From Bacteroidota bacterium (GTDB lineage: Bacteria; Bacteroidota; Bacteroidia; Chitinophagales; Chitinophagaceae), in contig JAFDXE010000019.1 of the NCBI GenBank assembly GCA_018268085.1, positions 1 to 64,000 of the forward strand: 64,000 nucleotides of DNA, in the 5' to 3' direction. Shown here in pieces: positions 53,143 through 62,053 of the stretch (positions within the stretch are counted from its first letter, which is position 1; every line of letters starts with the position of its first letter). The translations under genes were made by a program, and so were the position numbers. The notes beneath the pieces were generated by a model. It saw only the letters and a list, made by a program, of their open reading frames with translations, was not told the DNA's origin and made no database searches.

Positions 53143-54409
53143 ACTTATTGTACATTTCCTTCCAGCCGGCAAACTGTTTATCAGATCCCAGAAAATTATT
53201 GTGAAAGATAGTGGTAAGTGTGCCATTCACTTTTTTACATTCCTCCTGGTAATACAGCAGTTCTTTGTATGCTTCCAGCGCACTCAGCTTTTGTTCAAAA
53301 TAACTATTGGCATCCATATAACAAAATGGATGAATCATTAACCGGGTTACCGATTCTTTTTCCAGGTCGTACCAGTTAAATGAAGAAGCAACAGAAGCCC
53401 TGAATCCATTGATGCTGCCGTAGCCCATGCTGTAATCATGCTCAATACCTGCTTCCAGTAAACGCTGCATCGTATCGGGTAACGTGAATTTTATATAATG
53501 CTGCCGCGATTTTCCCACATGAACTTTACCGGCTTCTTCAATTATTTTTCTTTCTTTCTTTACGAGGATACTGTTTTCATTGCTTTTCCACGAGGGGTGC
53601 AAACCGATCTCATATTTTTTTGCATGATACCGGATCAACTGCAACATGGCTTTTGCAAAGGGAGAAATATTTTTGTCGTAGTTACTCTTAGATGTTGCTA
53701 CCAGGAAGAAATATACAGGGTCAAGGTTATATTGTTTATGTAATTCATCCAGGTAATCATAACAATTAAACGGATCCTGTTTCAATCCGAGTAATACCTT
53801 CAGTCTTTCAGTTGTTGGTTTTTTGATAAAGCCCCCCAGGTTCCTCATCCATCCTTTGTGCTTATACGACCAGGCAATGTCAATATCATAAGTAGGAAGA
53901 AAAGTAAATGCAGGAAGTTCGTACCGGGTTCCCGGAAACCTGGCCAGTAGTTTTTCCAGGAAATCCATGAGCCAGGTGTTTACCAGCGGTTTGTTTAAAA
54001 ATCCTTCCCTGTATGCCAGTGAGTTCGTGTGTGCATACCTGTTATACATGTCTTTTTCATGGGGAAGATATTCTTCATACCTGCTGATCAGGTAGAATAC
54101 TGCGGCGAAAATATCGAAAGGATAATCCCCGGTGTTGTTCTTAAAGAAAGCCTTGTACCCATTAGTTTCAAAACACTGAATCTCCTGTTGCCGGATTCCT
54201 TTTTCAAAAAGAAGTTCCTGGTTGTGAATATGAAAGCAGTTGTTGAATTTTACCGTGCTGTAATTGATCTTCGGCCCGTCATGCTGCTGAAAGCCTTCCG
54301 CATCTATGGTTAAGCTGTATGCAATACCCAATTGTGCTTTGAAGATGAATTTACAAATGTATTGTAAACGCCTGGTGGAGGTATGAGCATAGATAAGTAT
54401 CATCGACAT
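53120..54409 (-). CDS. polysaccharide deacetylase-like protein
   Basis: A 429-aa protein without signal peptide. The catalytic-domain start reads LPTYDIDIAWSYKHKG near 165 (Asp in place of the NodB DD motif), followed by YEIGLHPSWKSNEN and MIHPFCYMDANSYFEQKL, with the histidines in the positions of CE4 metal ligands. It has an additional N-terminal domain of about 150 residues. This matches the divergent deacetylase branch (DUF7033-like) in Bacteroidota. The substrate is unknown. The start may be M1 (54409) or M3 (54403). Confidence 0.82.
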   Translation of the reverse strand: MSMILIYAHTSTRRLQYICKFIFKAQLGIAYSLTIDAEGFQQHDGPKINYSTVKFNNCFHIHNQELLFEKGIRQQEIQCFETNGYKAFFKNNTGDYPFDIFAAVFYLISRYEEYLPHEKDMYNRYAHTNSLAYREGFLNKPLVNTWLMDFLEKLLARFPGTRYELPAFTFLPTYDIDIAWSYKHKGWMRNLGGFIKKPTTERLKVLLGLKQDPFNCYDYLDELHKQYNLDPVYFFLVATSKSNYDKNISPFAKAMLQLIRYHAKKYEIGLHPSWKSNENSILVKKERKIIEEAGKVHVGKSRQHYIKFTLPDTMQRLLEAGIEHDYSMGYGSINGFRASVASSFNWYDLEKESVTRLMIHPFCYMDANSYFEQKLSALEAYKELLYYQEECKKVNGTLTTIFHNNFLGSDKQFAGWKEMYNKFIAQVQR

Positions 54410-54499
54410 GAACTATTCTATAAAATTACAGCATACTTACTAAAAATATAGTTGTTGTGCTATTGTATTGGTGTACCGTTGATAAGAAAAATATATACA

Positions 54500-55888
54500 T
54501 CAATCTTTCATCCTGTTCTTAACCTGTTCTTTCCAGAGTTCATTGAATGTTTTCCTGCTGAAATCGAGATGGCCGCGGCTTTTGGTCCAGTTTGTAAACA
54601 GGCTGTTTACTACTTTATTCTTCAGGTTACCGTTACCCAGGTTCATGAAACTTCTTTTCAGGCTGGCGATTTTCCACATTTTCCAGGCAATGCGTTCGCT
54701 GATGGAACTGTGACCCTGTTCAACAGATGCATGCCGGTTGTCTAATAATAATTCGTGCAGGTTTATTTTAACGGCGCATACTTCTGTACAATTACCACAA
54801 AGGGAAGAGGCAAAACTCAAGTGTTTATATGATTCCATGCCTGCGAGGTTGGGCGTGATCACACTGCCAATGGGGCCGCTATATGTTGTACCATAAGCGT
54901 GGCCACCAATATTTTTATATACAGGGCAGGCATTTAAACAGGCGCCGCAACGAATGCAATACAAACTTTCTCTTTGTTTGGGATTCATCAGGATATTGGT
55001 GCGGCCGTTGTCTAAAAGTATTACATACATTTCTTCGGGGCCATCAGCTTCTCCCGGTTGTCGGGGTCCGGTAACCAGGGTATTGTACACCGTTAGTTTT
55101 TGTCCTGTGCCGAACGTAGCCAGTAAAGGCCACAATAAAGCCAGGTCTGTAACAGAAGGAATCATTTTTTCAATGCCTACTATTGCGATATGTGTTTTCG
55201 GAAAGGAACAACTCAGCCGGGCATTGCCTTCGTTTTCTGTAATAGCGATGCCGCCGATATCACTGATGAGAAAATTAGCGCCGGTTACACCCACTTCTGC
55301 CTGCACATATTTTTCCCGAAGGATGTTACGGGCAACAAGCGTTAATTGTTCAGGGGTGAGGGAAGGATCGGTTCCCAGTTTTTTCGCAAATAATTTGGCA
55401 ACATCTTCTTTGCTTTTATGCATGGCCGGTGTTACAATATGATAAGGTGGTTCTTCATCTAATTGCTGAATATATTCTCCGAGGTCGGTTTCAATACTTT
55501 CAATTCCGTGCTGTTTCATGGCTTCATTGAGATGGATCTCTTCCGTTACCATGCTCTTGCTTTTCACAAGCGTTTTGCAGTTTTTTTCTTTGCAGATCTG
55601 TACGATCGCTTCAATAGCCTGTGCAGCATCTTCGGCCCAGATCAGTTTTCCGCCACGCTTTGTAAAATGCTGTTCAAATATTTCCAGTTGTTTATCGAGC
55701 GTTTCAATGGCTTTCCATTTAATATTCTTCGCTCTTTCTCTTGCCAGGTCAAGGTGATCGAATTGTGTTTTTCCCTGCTTCACTGCAGCATCATACCTGC
55801 CAATATTGAAATTTATTTTTCTCCTGTGATCAAGATCCGCAGCTTTAACGGTGCTCTTTGCTGAAAATATTTCTGAGGTTGCTGACAT
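54500..55888 (-). CDS. lutB: iron-sulfur protein LutB family (L-lactate oxidation)
   Basis: A 462-aa protein with a LUD domain (about 60-290: IEAIVQICKEKNCKTLVKSK, TGANFLISDIGGIAITENEG) and a ferredoxin-type part with two clusters, CIRCGACLNACPVYK near 308 and CGNCTEVCAVK near 358. It ends with the DUF3390-like tail. Expected partners are LutA and LutC; lutC is 20 kb away and lutA is not in view. The gene stands alone between the deacetylase-like and M14 genes. Confidence 0.92.
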   Translation of the reverse strand: MSATSEIFSAKSTVKAADLDHRRKINFNIGRYDAAVKQGKTQFDHLDLARERAKNIKWKAIETLDKQLEIFEQHFTKRGGKLIWAEDAAQAIEAIVQICKEKNCKTLVKSKSMVTEEIHLNEAMKQHGIESIETDLGEYIQQLDEEPPYHIVTPAMHKSKEDVAKLFAKKLGTDPSLTPEQLTLVARNILREKYVQAEVGVTGANFLISDIGGIAITENEGNARLSCSFPKTHIAIVGIEKMIPSVTDLALLWPLLATFGTGQKLTVYNTLVTGPRQPGEADGPEEMYVILLDNGRTNILMNPKQRESLYCIRCGACLNACPVYKNIGGHAYGTTYSGPIGSVITPNLAGMESYKHLSFASSLCGNCTEVCAVKINLHELLLDNRHASVEQGHSSISERIAWKMWKIASLKRSFMNLGNGNLKNKVVNSLFTNWTKSRGHLDFSRKTFNELWKEQVKNRMKD

Positions 55889-55947
55889 AGTATTTGAAAT
55901 TACTCTATTTCACGTTTGTAATGGAACAAACTTTATCACATTATGGT

Positions 55948-58467
55948 TTACTGTCCTACCAGGAAAACGGCATTGCAGAACATCAGTTTACCATTTTCCC
56001 AAAAGTCACGGAATAAAACATTGTCTGCAAGATAGGTTACGGTTCCATTTCCATCTTCCTGCACCGCAAACAACAATCCGTCTTTAAATTTTGAATTCAG
56101 TTTGGATCCTACAAAACCGGAAAGCTGTTTGTCTTTTTTTAATACGCCTGCATTCCATCCGCCTTCTTTCATGAAATCAAATAATACGTTATCCATTTTC
56201 AAGGTGTAATAATAATCCGGGTAACCGAACATCAATGGATGGGTATTGTCTATATCTACTTTAAAAATAGAGCCGGGTGTATTTTGTGTTAACGCATCTC
56301 TTTCCCTGTTATCAAATTTCTGAAGTGAAGCGTATGGCTGGTCTGCATTTGTTACTGAGTCGGAAACATTCTTTACATGAACGGCACTCCAGTCGAGTTT
56401 TGAGATTTGTACGGCAGCATTTTCCATTGCAATTACCCTTCCGCCTTCGTTAATCCATCTATGTAATTTTTCCGCTGTTTCTTTTGCGTTAATGAAATTG
56501 TAACGGCCGTCGGGTAAAATCAATATATCTGTATTATCCAGGTTGAGCTGGCCAAAATCTTCTGCATTTACCAAGGTGATCGGATAGTTCAGTTCTTTTT
56601 CAAAGAAATGCCACACTTCACCTGCTGCATTTGGATTTACACCATTACCCGTGAGCAACATAACGCGGGGTGCTTTCAGTAAATGTACAGTTGAACTACC
56701 GAAGTCGAAACCTTTATCTACCATTCCCGACTGAACGGCATTCATGTTTACCTTTTGTTCATTACAAACCTGCGCCACGGAATTCCATAATGATGTTCCA
56801 AATCTTTCATTGCCATTTTTCAGAATGAGGATAGATCCACGGTTGAATGACTGATCACCTGAAATAAATGCAGTTTGCGCATAACGCAGTTTTATTCCTC
56901 TTTTTAATAGTTGTGTTACATTTTTTACAGATGCCAGTCCCTGCCAGCGGATCACATATCCATAAGCATCATTTGCTGCGTTGCTGGTGAATTGGGACAA
57001 CGTATTACCTGTAGTTACTTTGATTGCCTGTTTGCTGGCATAAGCAGTTAATCCATAAGCGTAAGGTAAGGCCCATGCAGTGATATCGTAGGTTGCGGAA
57101 TCAACCAGTTTCGTTTCGGGTTCAAACAATACTTTTATTAATGCTGCTTTGGGTTGTGCATTGCTGATTACTAGGTCTTCAGCATGAATGGAAAATGTTT
57201 CTTCTTTTTTTGTATGATAGTTGATGCCTTTCCCGGTGCCGGTTGCGTTGCCATAGCGGATATTATTCCTGTCTAATAATTCTTTGAGTGCCGTTATACG
57301 TTCTGCATCTGCAGCATTATATTGTATGATATACGTTTTGTACTCGCCAACAGATCCTGCAACTGCATCGTTGTAAAATGAATGGAATGCTTTGATAAGC
57401 CCGTTGTTTTGTACTGAACTAATTTCAATTGTACTCAGGCCTGTGGTATGATGATGCATAATGCGATCATGAAGGGTAAGCGTATCGCCTTCATTGTTGA
57501 GGGCTGCAATGCCTCCTGCCGGTCCGCCGCCCTGTTCGTATGTCATACCAATGGAACCATTATAAATCGGGTAGGTATCACCGTAAGAAGGATAGAGCAG
57601 GTCAAAAATTTCTTTGGTGAAATAGAGCCAGTTGTTTTTATCGAAATATTTCGCATGATTTTTTCCCACGGCCACCTGGAAATCTCTTTGCCATTGTGAT
57701 ATTACTTCATGATAAGGTTGTGCTGCCGGTGCGAAATAATAGGGTTCATTTACGCCCTGTTCATGAAAATCTACATGTACCTGTGGTAACCATTGGTTGT
57801 ATAATTGTACTCTTTGCCTGCTTTCGGTTTGGCGTTGCCAGCACCAGTCGCGGTTAAGATCAAAATTATAATGGTTCGATCTTCCTCCTGGCCAGGGTTC
57901 ACGGTGTTCACGTGCCTGCAGGTTGGCATTGTAACGATCTCCGCTCACACTGTTGAACCAGTTCACATATCTGTCTCTTCCATCAGGGTTTAAACAGGGA
58001 TCAATTACCACCACCGTATTCTTCAGCCACGCTTTTGCTTGTGTATTGGATGGATCGACAAGTGCGTATAAAGTGAGCATAGATGCTTCAGAAGAAGAAG
58101 GTTCATTGCCGTGTACATTATAACTCAGCCATACAATGGCCGGTGTATTTTCATCAGCAGCAATTTTATCAGGGGAAAGATTTGCCAATCGCAGGTTATT
58201 ATTCCTGATCTGTTCGAGTTTGCCGATATTTTCTGCCGAAGAAACAAAAGCAACATACAATGGCCGGTGTTCATTCGTTTCGCCATATTGCTGCAGTTTA
58301 ACCATGGAGGGTGCAGCCTGTGCGATGTATTCGAAATAGCGTACAATGTTGTGATAAGGAGTGAACCGGCTGCCCAGCGAATAGCCTAAAAAGTTTTCAG
58401 GGGATGTTACCTGCGCAACACAAGTCAACCGGAGTATAATAAAAAAAGGGAGGAGGATTTTTTTCAC
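55948..58467 (-). CDS. M14-family zinc carboxypeptidase with GATase-like C-terminal domain
   Basis: An 839-aa exported protein. Signal peptide ends near LTCVAQ. The peptidase domain (about 25-370) has the zinc ligands H119 and E122 (VHGNEPSSSEASM), FDLNRDW near 202 and the HVDFHEQG segment with H231/H235. At about 560-690 a second domain (RVMLLTGNGVNPNAAG, DILILPDGRYNF) resembles class I GATase/ThuA-like folds and lacks an obvious catalytic triad. It likely trims peptides in the periplasm or outside. The start is GTG, the only suitable codon for the signal peptide. Confidence 0.9.
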   Translation of the reverse strand: MKKILLPFFIILRLTCVAQVTSPENFLGYSLGSRFTPYHNIVRYFEYIAQAAPSMVKLQQYGETNEHRPLYVAFVSSAENIGKLEQIRNNNLRLANLSPDKIAADENTPAIVWLSYNVHGNEPSSSEASMLTLYALVDPSNTQAKAWLKNTVVVIDPCLNPDGRDRYVNWFNSVSGDRYNANLQAREHREPWPGGRSNHYNFDLNRDWCWQRQTESRQRVQLYNQWLPQVHVDFHEQGVNEPYYFAPAAQPYHEVISQWQRDFQVAVGKNHAKYFDKNNWLYFTKEIFDLLYPSYGDTYPIYNGSIGMTYEQGGGPAGGIAALNNEGDTLTLHDRIMHHHTTGLSTIEISSVQNNGLIKAFHSFYNDAVAGSVGEYKTYIIQYNAADAERITALKELLDRNNIRYGNATGTGKGINYHTKKEETFSIHAEDLVISNAQPKAALIKVLFEPETKLVDSATYDITAWALPYAYGLTAYASKQAIKVTTGNTLSQFTSNAANDAYGYVIRWQGLASVKNVTQLLKRGIKLRYAQTAFISGDQSFNRGSILILKNGNERFGTSLWNSVAQVCNEQKVNMNAVQSGMVDKGFDFGSSTVHLLKAPRVMLLTGNGVNPNAAGEVWHFFEKELNYPITLVNAEDFGQLNLDNTDILILPDGRYNFINAKETAEKLHRWINEGGRVIAMENAAVQISKLDWSAVHVKNVSDSVTNADQPYASLQKFDNRERDALTQNTPGSIFKVDIDNTHPLMFGYPDYYYTLKMDNVLFDFMKEGGWNAGVLKKDKQLSGFVGSKLNSKFKDGLLFAVQEDGNGTVTYLADNVLFRDFWENGKLMFCNAVFLVGQ

Positions 58468-58599
58468 TTTGGAATGTTAGTTTTAAAATGGTGGATGGCA
58501 AAAATCCAACAAAAATCTCATCTAACCATTTTTCTGAAAACAAAAAGCGGATAGCAGGGAAACAGGAGACAGCACGTTTACATCACCAGGTATAAAAAA

Positions 58600-58621
58600 G
58601 GAGCTGCAGTTATACAGCTCC
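58600..58621 (-). terminator. rho-independent terminator of kbl
   Basis: 7-bp stem ggagctg / cagctcc with an 8-nt loop and a run of six T following on the minus strand, 25 bp past the kbl stop. Confidence 0.8.
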
Positions 58622-58645
58622 GGAAAATTTTCAACCAGTAAATAA

Positions 58646-59848
58646 CTACGCTTCTGCCAAAGGCTTCAGTACGCCCAGTTCTTTTCCAACTTTTGTAAAT
58701 GCTTCGATCGCTTTTTCGAGGTGGCGCTGATCGTGTGCTGCACTCAGTTGCACCCGGATGCGTGCCTGGCCTTTCGCTACCACCGGGAAGAAAAACCCGA
58801 TCACATAAATTCCTTCTTCCAGTAACCTTGCCGCAAATTTTTGGGCGAGCACTGCATCGTACAGCATGATGGGCACAATGGGATGGTCGCCTGGCTTTAT
58901 ATCGAACCCGGCTTCTGTCATCTTACTGCGAAAATATTTTGTGTTGGCTTCCAGTTTATCTCTTAACTCTGTTGTACTGCTCAGCATATCGAGTACGGCA
59001 ATGGATGCACCAACAATGCTCGGCGCTACCGTATTGCTGAACAGGTAAGGACGGCTGCGCTGCCGCAACATTTCTATAATTTCTTTTTTGCCGGATGTAA
59101 ATCCACCACTGGCACCTCCCAATGCTTTTCCCAGTGTACCGGTAATGATATCAATCCTGCCCATCACACCCCTGTATTCATGCGTTCCTCTTCCCGATTT
59201 GCCAAGGAAGCCTGATGAGTGACATTCGTCGATCATTACAATTGCATCGTATTTATCGGCGAGGTCGCAAATCTTATCCAGTTGGGCAATGGTTCCATCC
59301 ATACTAAAGGAACCATCGGTAACGATTATACGACTGCGCAAATGAGCGGTTTCTTTTAATTTTTCTTCCAGGTCGGCCATATTATTATGTTCATAACGGT
59401 AACGCTGAGCCTTACATAGCCGTATGCCATCAATGATGGATGCGTGATTGAGTGCATCACTGATAATGGCGTCCTGTTCGTTGAATAAGGGTTCAAACAC
59501 CCCGCCATTTGCATCAAATGCCGCTGCATATAAAATGGTATCTTCCGTACCCAGGAACTCGGCAATTTTTGCTTCCAGTTGCTTGTGTATATCCTGTGTT
59601 CCGCAAATGAAACGTACGCTGCTCATTCCATAACCCCGTAAATCAATGTATTTTTTTGCAGCCTCCAGCACTTTTGGATGTGATGATAATCCCAGGTAAT
59701 TATTGGCGCAGAAATTCAATACCGTTTTCCCGTTTACAATAATTTCAGCTCCCTGTTCGCTGGTAATGATGCGTTCCGATTTAAACAGGCCTGCATCTTT
59801 TATTTCAGCGAGTTCAGTGCCGATGCGTTGTACAAAATTTGTGTTCAT
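58646..59848 (-). CDS. kbl: glycine C-acetyltransferase (2-amino-3-ketobutyrate CoA ligase)
   Basis: PLP enzyme that with threonine dehydrogenase turns threonine to glycine and acetyl-CoA. Length 400 aa; NFCANNYLGLSSHPKV near 45, DALNHASIIDG at 131, TDGSFSMDG at 178, DECHSSGFLG at 207 and the PLP lysine K241 in TLGKALGGASGGF. The alpha-oxoamine synthase family also includes serine palmitoyltransferase and AONS; the length and the NNYLGL, GMSSVRFICGTQ segment fit Kbl best. No tdh gene is in the window. Confidence 0.93.
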   Translation of the reverse strand: MNTNFVQRIGTELAEIKDAGLFKSERIITSEQGAEIIVNGKTVLNFCANNYLGLSSHPKVLEAAKKYIDLRGYGMSSVRFICGTQDIHKQLEAKIAEFLGTEDTILYAAAFDANGGVFEPLFNEQDAIISDALNHASIIDGIRLCKAQRYRYEHNNMADLEEKLKETAHLRSRIIVTDGSFSMDGTIAQLDKICDLADKYDAIVMIDECHSSGFLGKSGRGTHEYRGVMGRIDIITGTLGKALGGASGGFTSGKKEIIEMLRQRSRPYLFSNTVAPSIVGASIAVLDMLSSTTELRDKLEANTKYFRSKMTEAGFDIKPGDHPIVPIMLYDAVLAQKFAARLLEEGIYVIGFFFPVVAKGQARIRVQLSAAHDQRHLEKAIEAFTKVGKELGVLKPLAEA

Positions 59849-59880
59849 ATTGTTTTAGTATAAGTATTAATTAAGAAATA

Positions 59881-59888
59881 CAAATCTA
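59881..59888 (-). promoter_or_regulatory. -7 promoter box (TAGATTTG) of kbl
   Basis: Exact TAnnTTTG match on the minus strand, 33 nt before the kbl ATG. Confidence 0.55.
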
Positions 59889-59962
59889 ACGACTCTGTTG
59901 CATAGGGTACGACAAGTTAAGCACAACTATTTACCTTTTTTTAACAGAAATCGGGTAAAGCC

Positions 59963-59988
59963 TGTAACTTTTTGCATTTACATTCGTT
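59963..59988 (+). promoter_or_regulatory. ECF-sigma-type promoter before the 71-aa peptide gene
   Basis: TGTAAC (59963-59968), then 16 nt, then CGTT (59985-59988). The same arrangement with identical spacing lies before the ECF sigma gene at 60231-60256. It resembles promoters of SigW-type ECF sigma factors (TGAAAC, 16-17 nt, CGTA). The peptide ATG is 22 nt downstream. Confidence 0.6.
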
Positions 59989-60009
59989 TTGCTTTCAAAA
60001 ACTACCGCT

Positions 60010-60225
60010 ATGCAGATTAAAAAAGAAATTTTCCTGTTTTGTTGCCTGGTGGTACTTACCATTTCATTACTCATTGCCTCCAGTAAAACGCCTGCACCGG
60101 CAGCCTGCAACGCTACACCTGATAAAAATCTCAACTGCTGCCAGGGCACTCAAACCAATAAGGTCGAATCGCCACTGGATTTTATCAGTACCGGCATTTT
60201 CCATCTTTCTGTAAGTTTTTTTTAA
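60010..60225 (+). CDS. small membrane-anchored or exported peptide
   Basis: A 71-aa protein that I do not recognise. A hydrophobic helix at about 7-24 (IFLFCCLVVLTISLLIAS) is followed by a Pro/Ala/Cys-rich region (CNATPDKNLNCCQGT) and a short hydrophobic end (STGIFHLSVSFF). The start at ATG 60010 is chosen over a longer frame since it gives the signal or anchor sequence at once. The gene sits between the ECF-type promoter at 59963 and that of the sigma gene, which begins 6 nt after the stop, pointing to a stress-regulon member. Confidence 0.55.
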   Translation: MQIKKEIFLFCCLVVLTISLLIASSKTPAPAACNATPDKNLNCCQGTQTNKVESPLDFISTGIFHLSVSFF

Positions 60226-60230
60226 AACGC

Positions 60231-60256
60231 TGTAACTTTCAGGCTTTAGCTTCGTA
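60231..60256 (+). promoter_or_regulatory. ECF-sigma-type promoter of the sigma/anti-sigma operon
   Basis: TGTAAC (60231-60236), 16 nt, CGTA (60253-60256), 45 nt before the sigma ATG. It matches the element at 59963 in both boxes and spacing, as expected for autoregulation by the encoded sigma factor. Confidence 0.65.
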
Positions 60257-60300
60257 TAACATAAAAAGACCGATAGTTCAATTTTACAACACACAACTGT

Positions 60301-60786
60301 ATGACGGAGAGAGAGTACAATCAATGTGTAAATCTATATGCCGATAACGTGTATCGCTTTATCGTGAAAAATCTTCGCCATAGTGAAGATGCGAAGGATA
60401 TTGTACAAAGTGCATTTGAGAAATTATGGTTGAACCGCGACCAGGTAGACAATGAAAAAAGTAAAAGCTACCTGTTTACAATTGCCTATCACCAGATGAT
60501 CGATCATATCCGGAAAAATAAAAGGATCCATTTAAAGGAAACATTCGATGAGCATGAACGTGGAGCCGACAGGCAGCAACACAATACAAAAAGGATTTTG
60601 GCTGAGGCGCTCGATCAACTGAGTGAAACCCAGAAAAGCCTGGTAATGCTGAAAGATTATGAAGGATATAATTACGCAGAGATCGGGGCGATTACAGGAT
60701 TAAATGAAAGCCAGGTAAAAGTGTACCTGCACCGGGCAAGACTGCAATTGAGAGCATATATAGTGAAACCTGAAAACGTGATTTGA
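60301..60786 (+). CDS. ECF-type RNA polymerase sigma factor
   Basis: A 161-aa sigma-70 protein with region 2 (about 8-75: NLYADNVYRFIVKN, DAKDIVQSAFEKLWLNRDQV, YLFTIAYHQMIDHIRKN) and region 4 (about 103-155: LDQLSETQKSLVMLKDYEGY, YAEIGAITGLNESQVKVYLH). Length and layout are those of ECF factors. It is followed after 4 bp by the anti-sigma-like gene and then a barrel-like gene, and preceded by an ECF-type promoter that probably makes it self-regulating. Confidence 0.93.
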   Translation: MTEREYNQCVNLYADNVYRFIVKNLRHSEDAKDIVQSAFEKLWLNRDQVDNEKSKSYLFTIAYHQMIDHIRKNKRIHLKETFDEHERGADRQQHNTKRILAEALDQLSETQKSLVMLKDYEGYNYAEIGAITGLNESQVKVYLHRARLQLRAYIVKPENVI

Positions 60787-60790
60787 CACA

Positions 60791-62032
60791 ATGATACAGA
60801 TCAACCGACAAAATTATGAAGGGTATTTCCTGATGTATGTCGACAATGAATTGTCGGCGCAGGATCGTGCTGCGGTTGATCAATTTGTATCAGAAAATCC
60901 CGACCTGGAAACAGAACTTGAATTACTCACCGAAACAACTTTACCTGCTGAATCCATTACATACTCCCCAAAAAGCAGTTTATACAGGGAGGAAACTATT
61001 CCAACGGCTATGCAGGAGCAATTGTTATTGCAACTCGATAATGAGCTGGACGCTGCTGCTGCTAAAGAACTCACTTTGAAGCTGGCTACAGATAAAGACC
61101 TCAGCCGGGAATGGAATATTTTACAGCAAACCCGCCTGGACGCAAATGATACCATTGTTTTTGAAGACAAGCAGTTGCTATACCGTAAAGAAAGGGATCG
61201 TGTGATACCAATGTTTTTCTGGAGGATTGCTGCAGCGGTTGTAATTATAGGAATGCTGATCGTTGCTGGCTATAACCAGTTTATGCCCGCTAATAGTAAT
61301 CATCATACCGGAGATATGGCATCACAAAACAACCAGGGTGCAATAAATCAACCGGCAGGAACAGGAGATAGTTTTAAAACAGGCGGAGATAAAACATCAA
61401 CTGCTGTAAATGAAACTTCAACAAAAGTTGCCCAAACGCCAGCAGCAAATATCAGTGATGCACAGGCCAGCGATCAACCCGTTATTAATAATAATACAAG
61501 AACAGCAATAGCAGGCGTTCAGAAAGATGCGGCAACAATACATAAAAATAGTAATGCTCCGCAAAACAATGATCTTCGGGCTGTAGCCATAAATGGTAAA
61601 CAACCAACTGGTAATACAAAAAGCAACAATCAGCAACTACCTTCACCAGGTGTAGAAAAAATTAACAATGATGGCAGTAACAAAAAAATGCTCACAAACG
61701 TACAACAAGCAAATGATCAGAAGATGAATGATGCGTTACCTGAAAAAGAAAGTATGGCAAAAGTGAACCAGCCTTCAACCAAACAGCCGGTTGTTTCATT
61801 GAAAGATGAGGAACTAACGCCGATGGTTAACAGCCTGGCTAAAACAGCGGCAGTAGAAGAAAATAATACAGAATCAAACGATAACTCAATACTGTTTATT
61901 AAAGAAGAAAAAGTAAACCGTACAAAAATCGGCGGATTGTTCAGGAAAGTAAAAAGAGTACTCACCAGGAATGCAAATATTACAAATGGCGGCAGTGTTG
62001 GAATTGCCGGCTTTGAAATCGCAACAAGATAA
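60791..62032 (+). CDS. anti-sigma-factor-like membrane protein
   Basis: A 413-aa protein. Residues 1-135 are cytoplasmic and begin like zinc-less anti-sigma domains (YEGYFLMYVDNELSAQDRAA, DQFVSENPDLETELELL), repeated in form near 75-110 (LLLQLDNELDAAAAKELTLK). A helix lies at about 139-159 (FWRIAAAVVIIGMLIVAGY). About 220 residues rich in Asn, Gln, Thr and Lys follow in the periplasm, ending in a conserved-looking GGLFRKVKRVLTRN and VGIAGFEIATR. It likely holds the sigma factor at the membrane. No HxxxCxxC zinc motif is seen. It starts 4 bp after the sigma stop. Confidence 0.8.
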   Translation: MIQINRQNYEGYFLMYVDNELSAQDRAAVDQFVSENPDLETELELLTETTLPAESITYSPKSSLYREETIPTAMQEQLLLQLDNELDAAAAKELTLKLATDKDLSREWNILQQTRLDANDTIVFEDKQLLYRKERDRVIPMFFWRIAAAVVIIGMLIVAGYNQFMPANSNHHTGDMASQNNQGAINQPAGTGDSFKTGGDKTSTAVNETSTKVAQTPAANISDAQASDQPVINNNTRTAIAGVQKDAATIHKNSNAPQNNDLRAVAINGKQPTGNTKSNNQQLPSPGVEKINNDGSNKKMLTNVQQANDQKMNDALPEKESMAKVNQPSTKQPVVSLKDEELTPMVNSLAKTAAVEENNTESNDNSILFIKEEKVNRTKIGGLFRKVKRVLTRNANITNGGSVGIAGFEIATR

Positions 62033-62053
62033 ATCACCATTAAAAAAGAGAAC

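Noticed and set aside
58646..59848. Serine palmitoyltransferase or AONS
   Set aside because: These belong to the same PLP family, but length, N-terminus and the GMSSVRFICGTQ segment match Kbl more closely; a small doubt remains.
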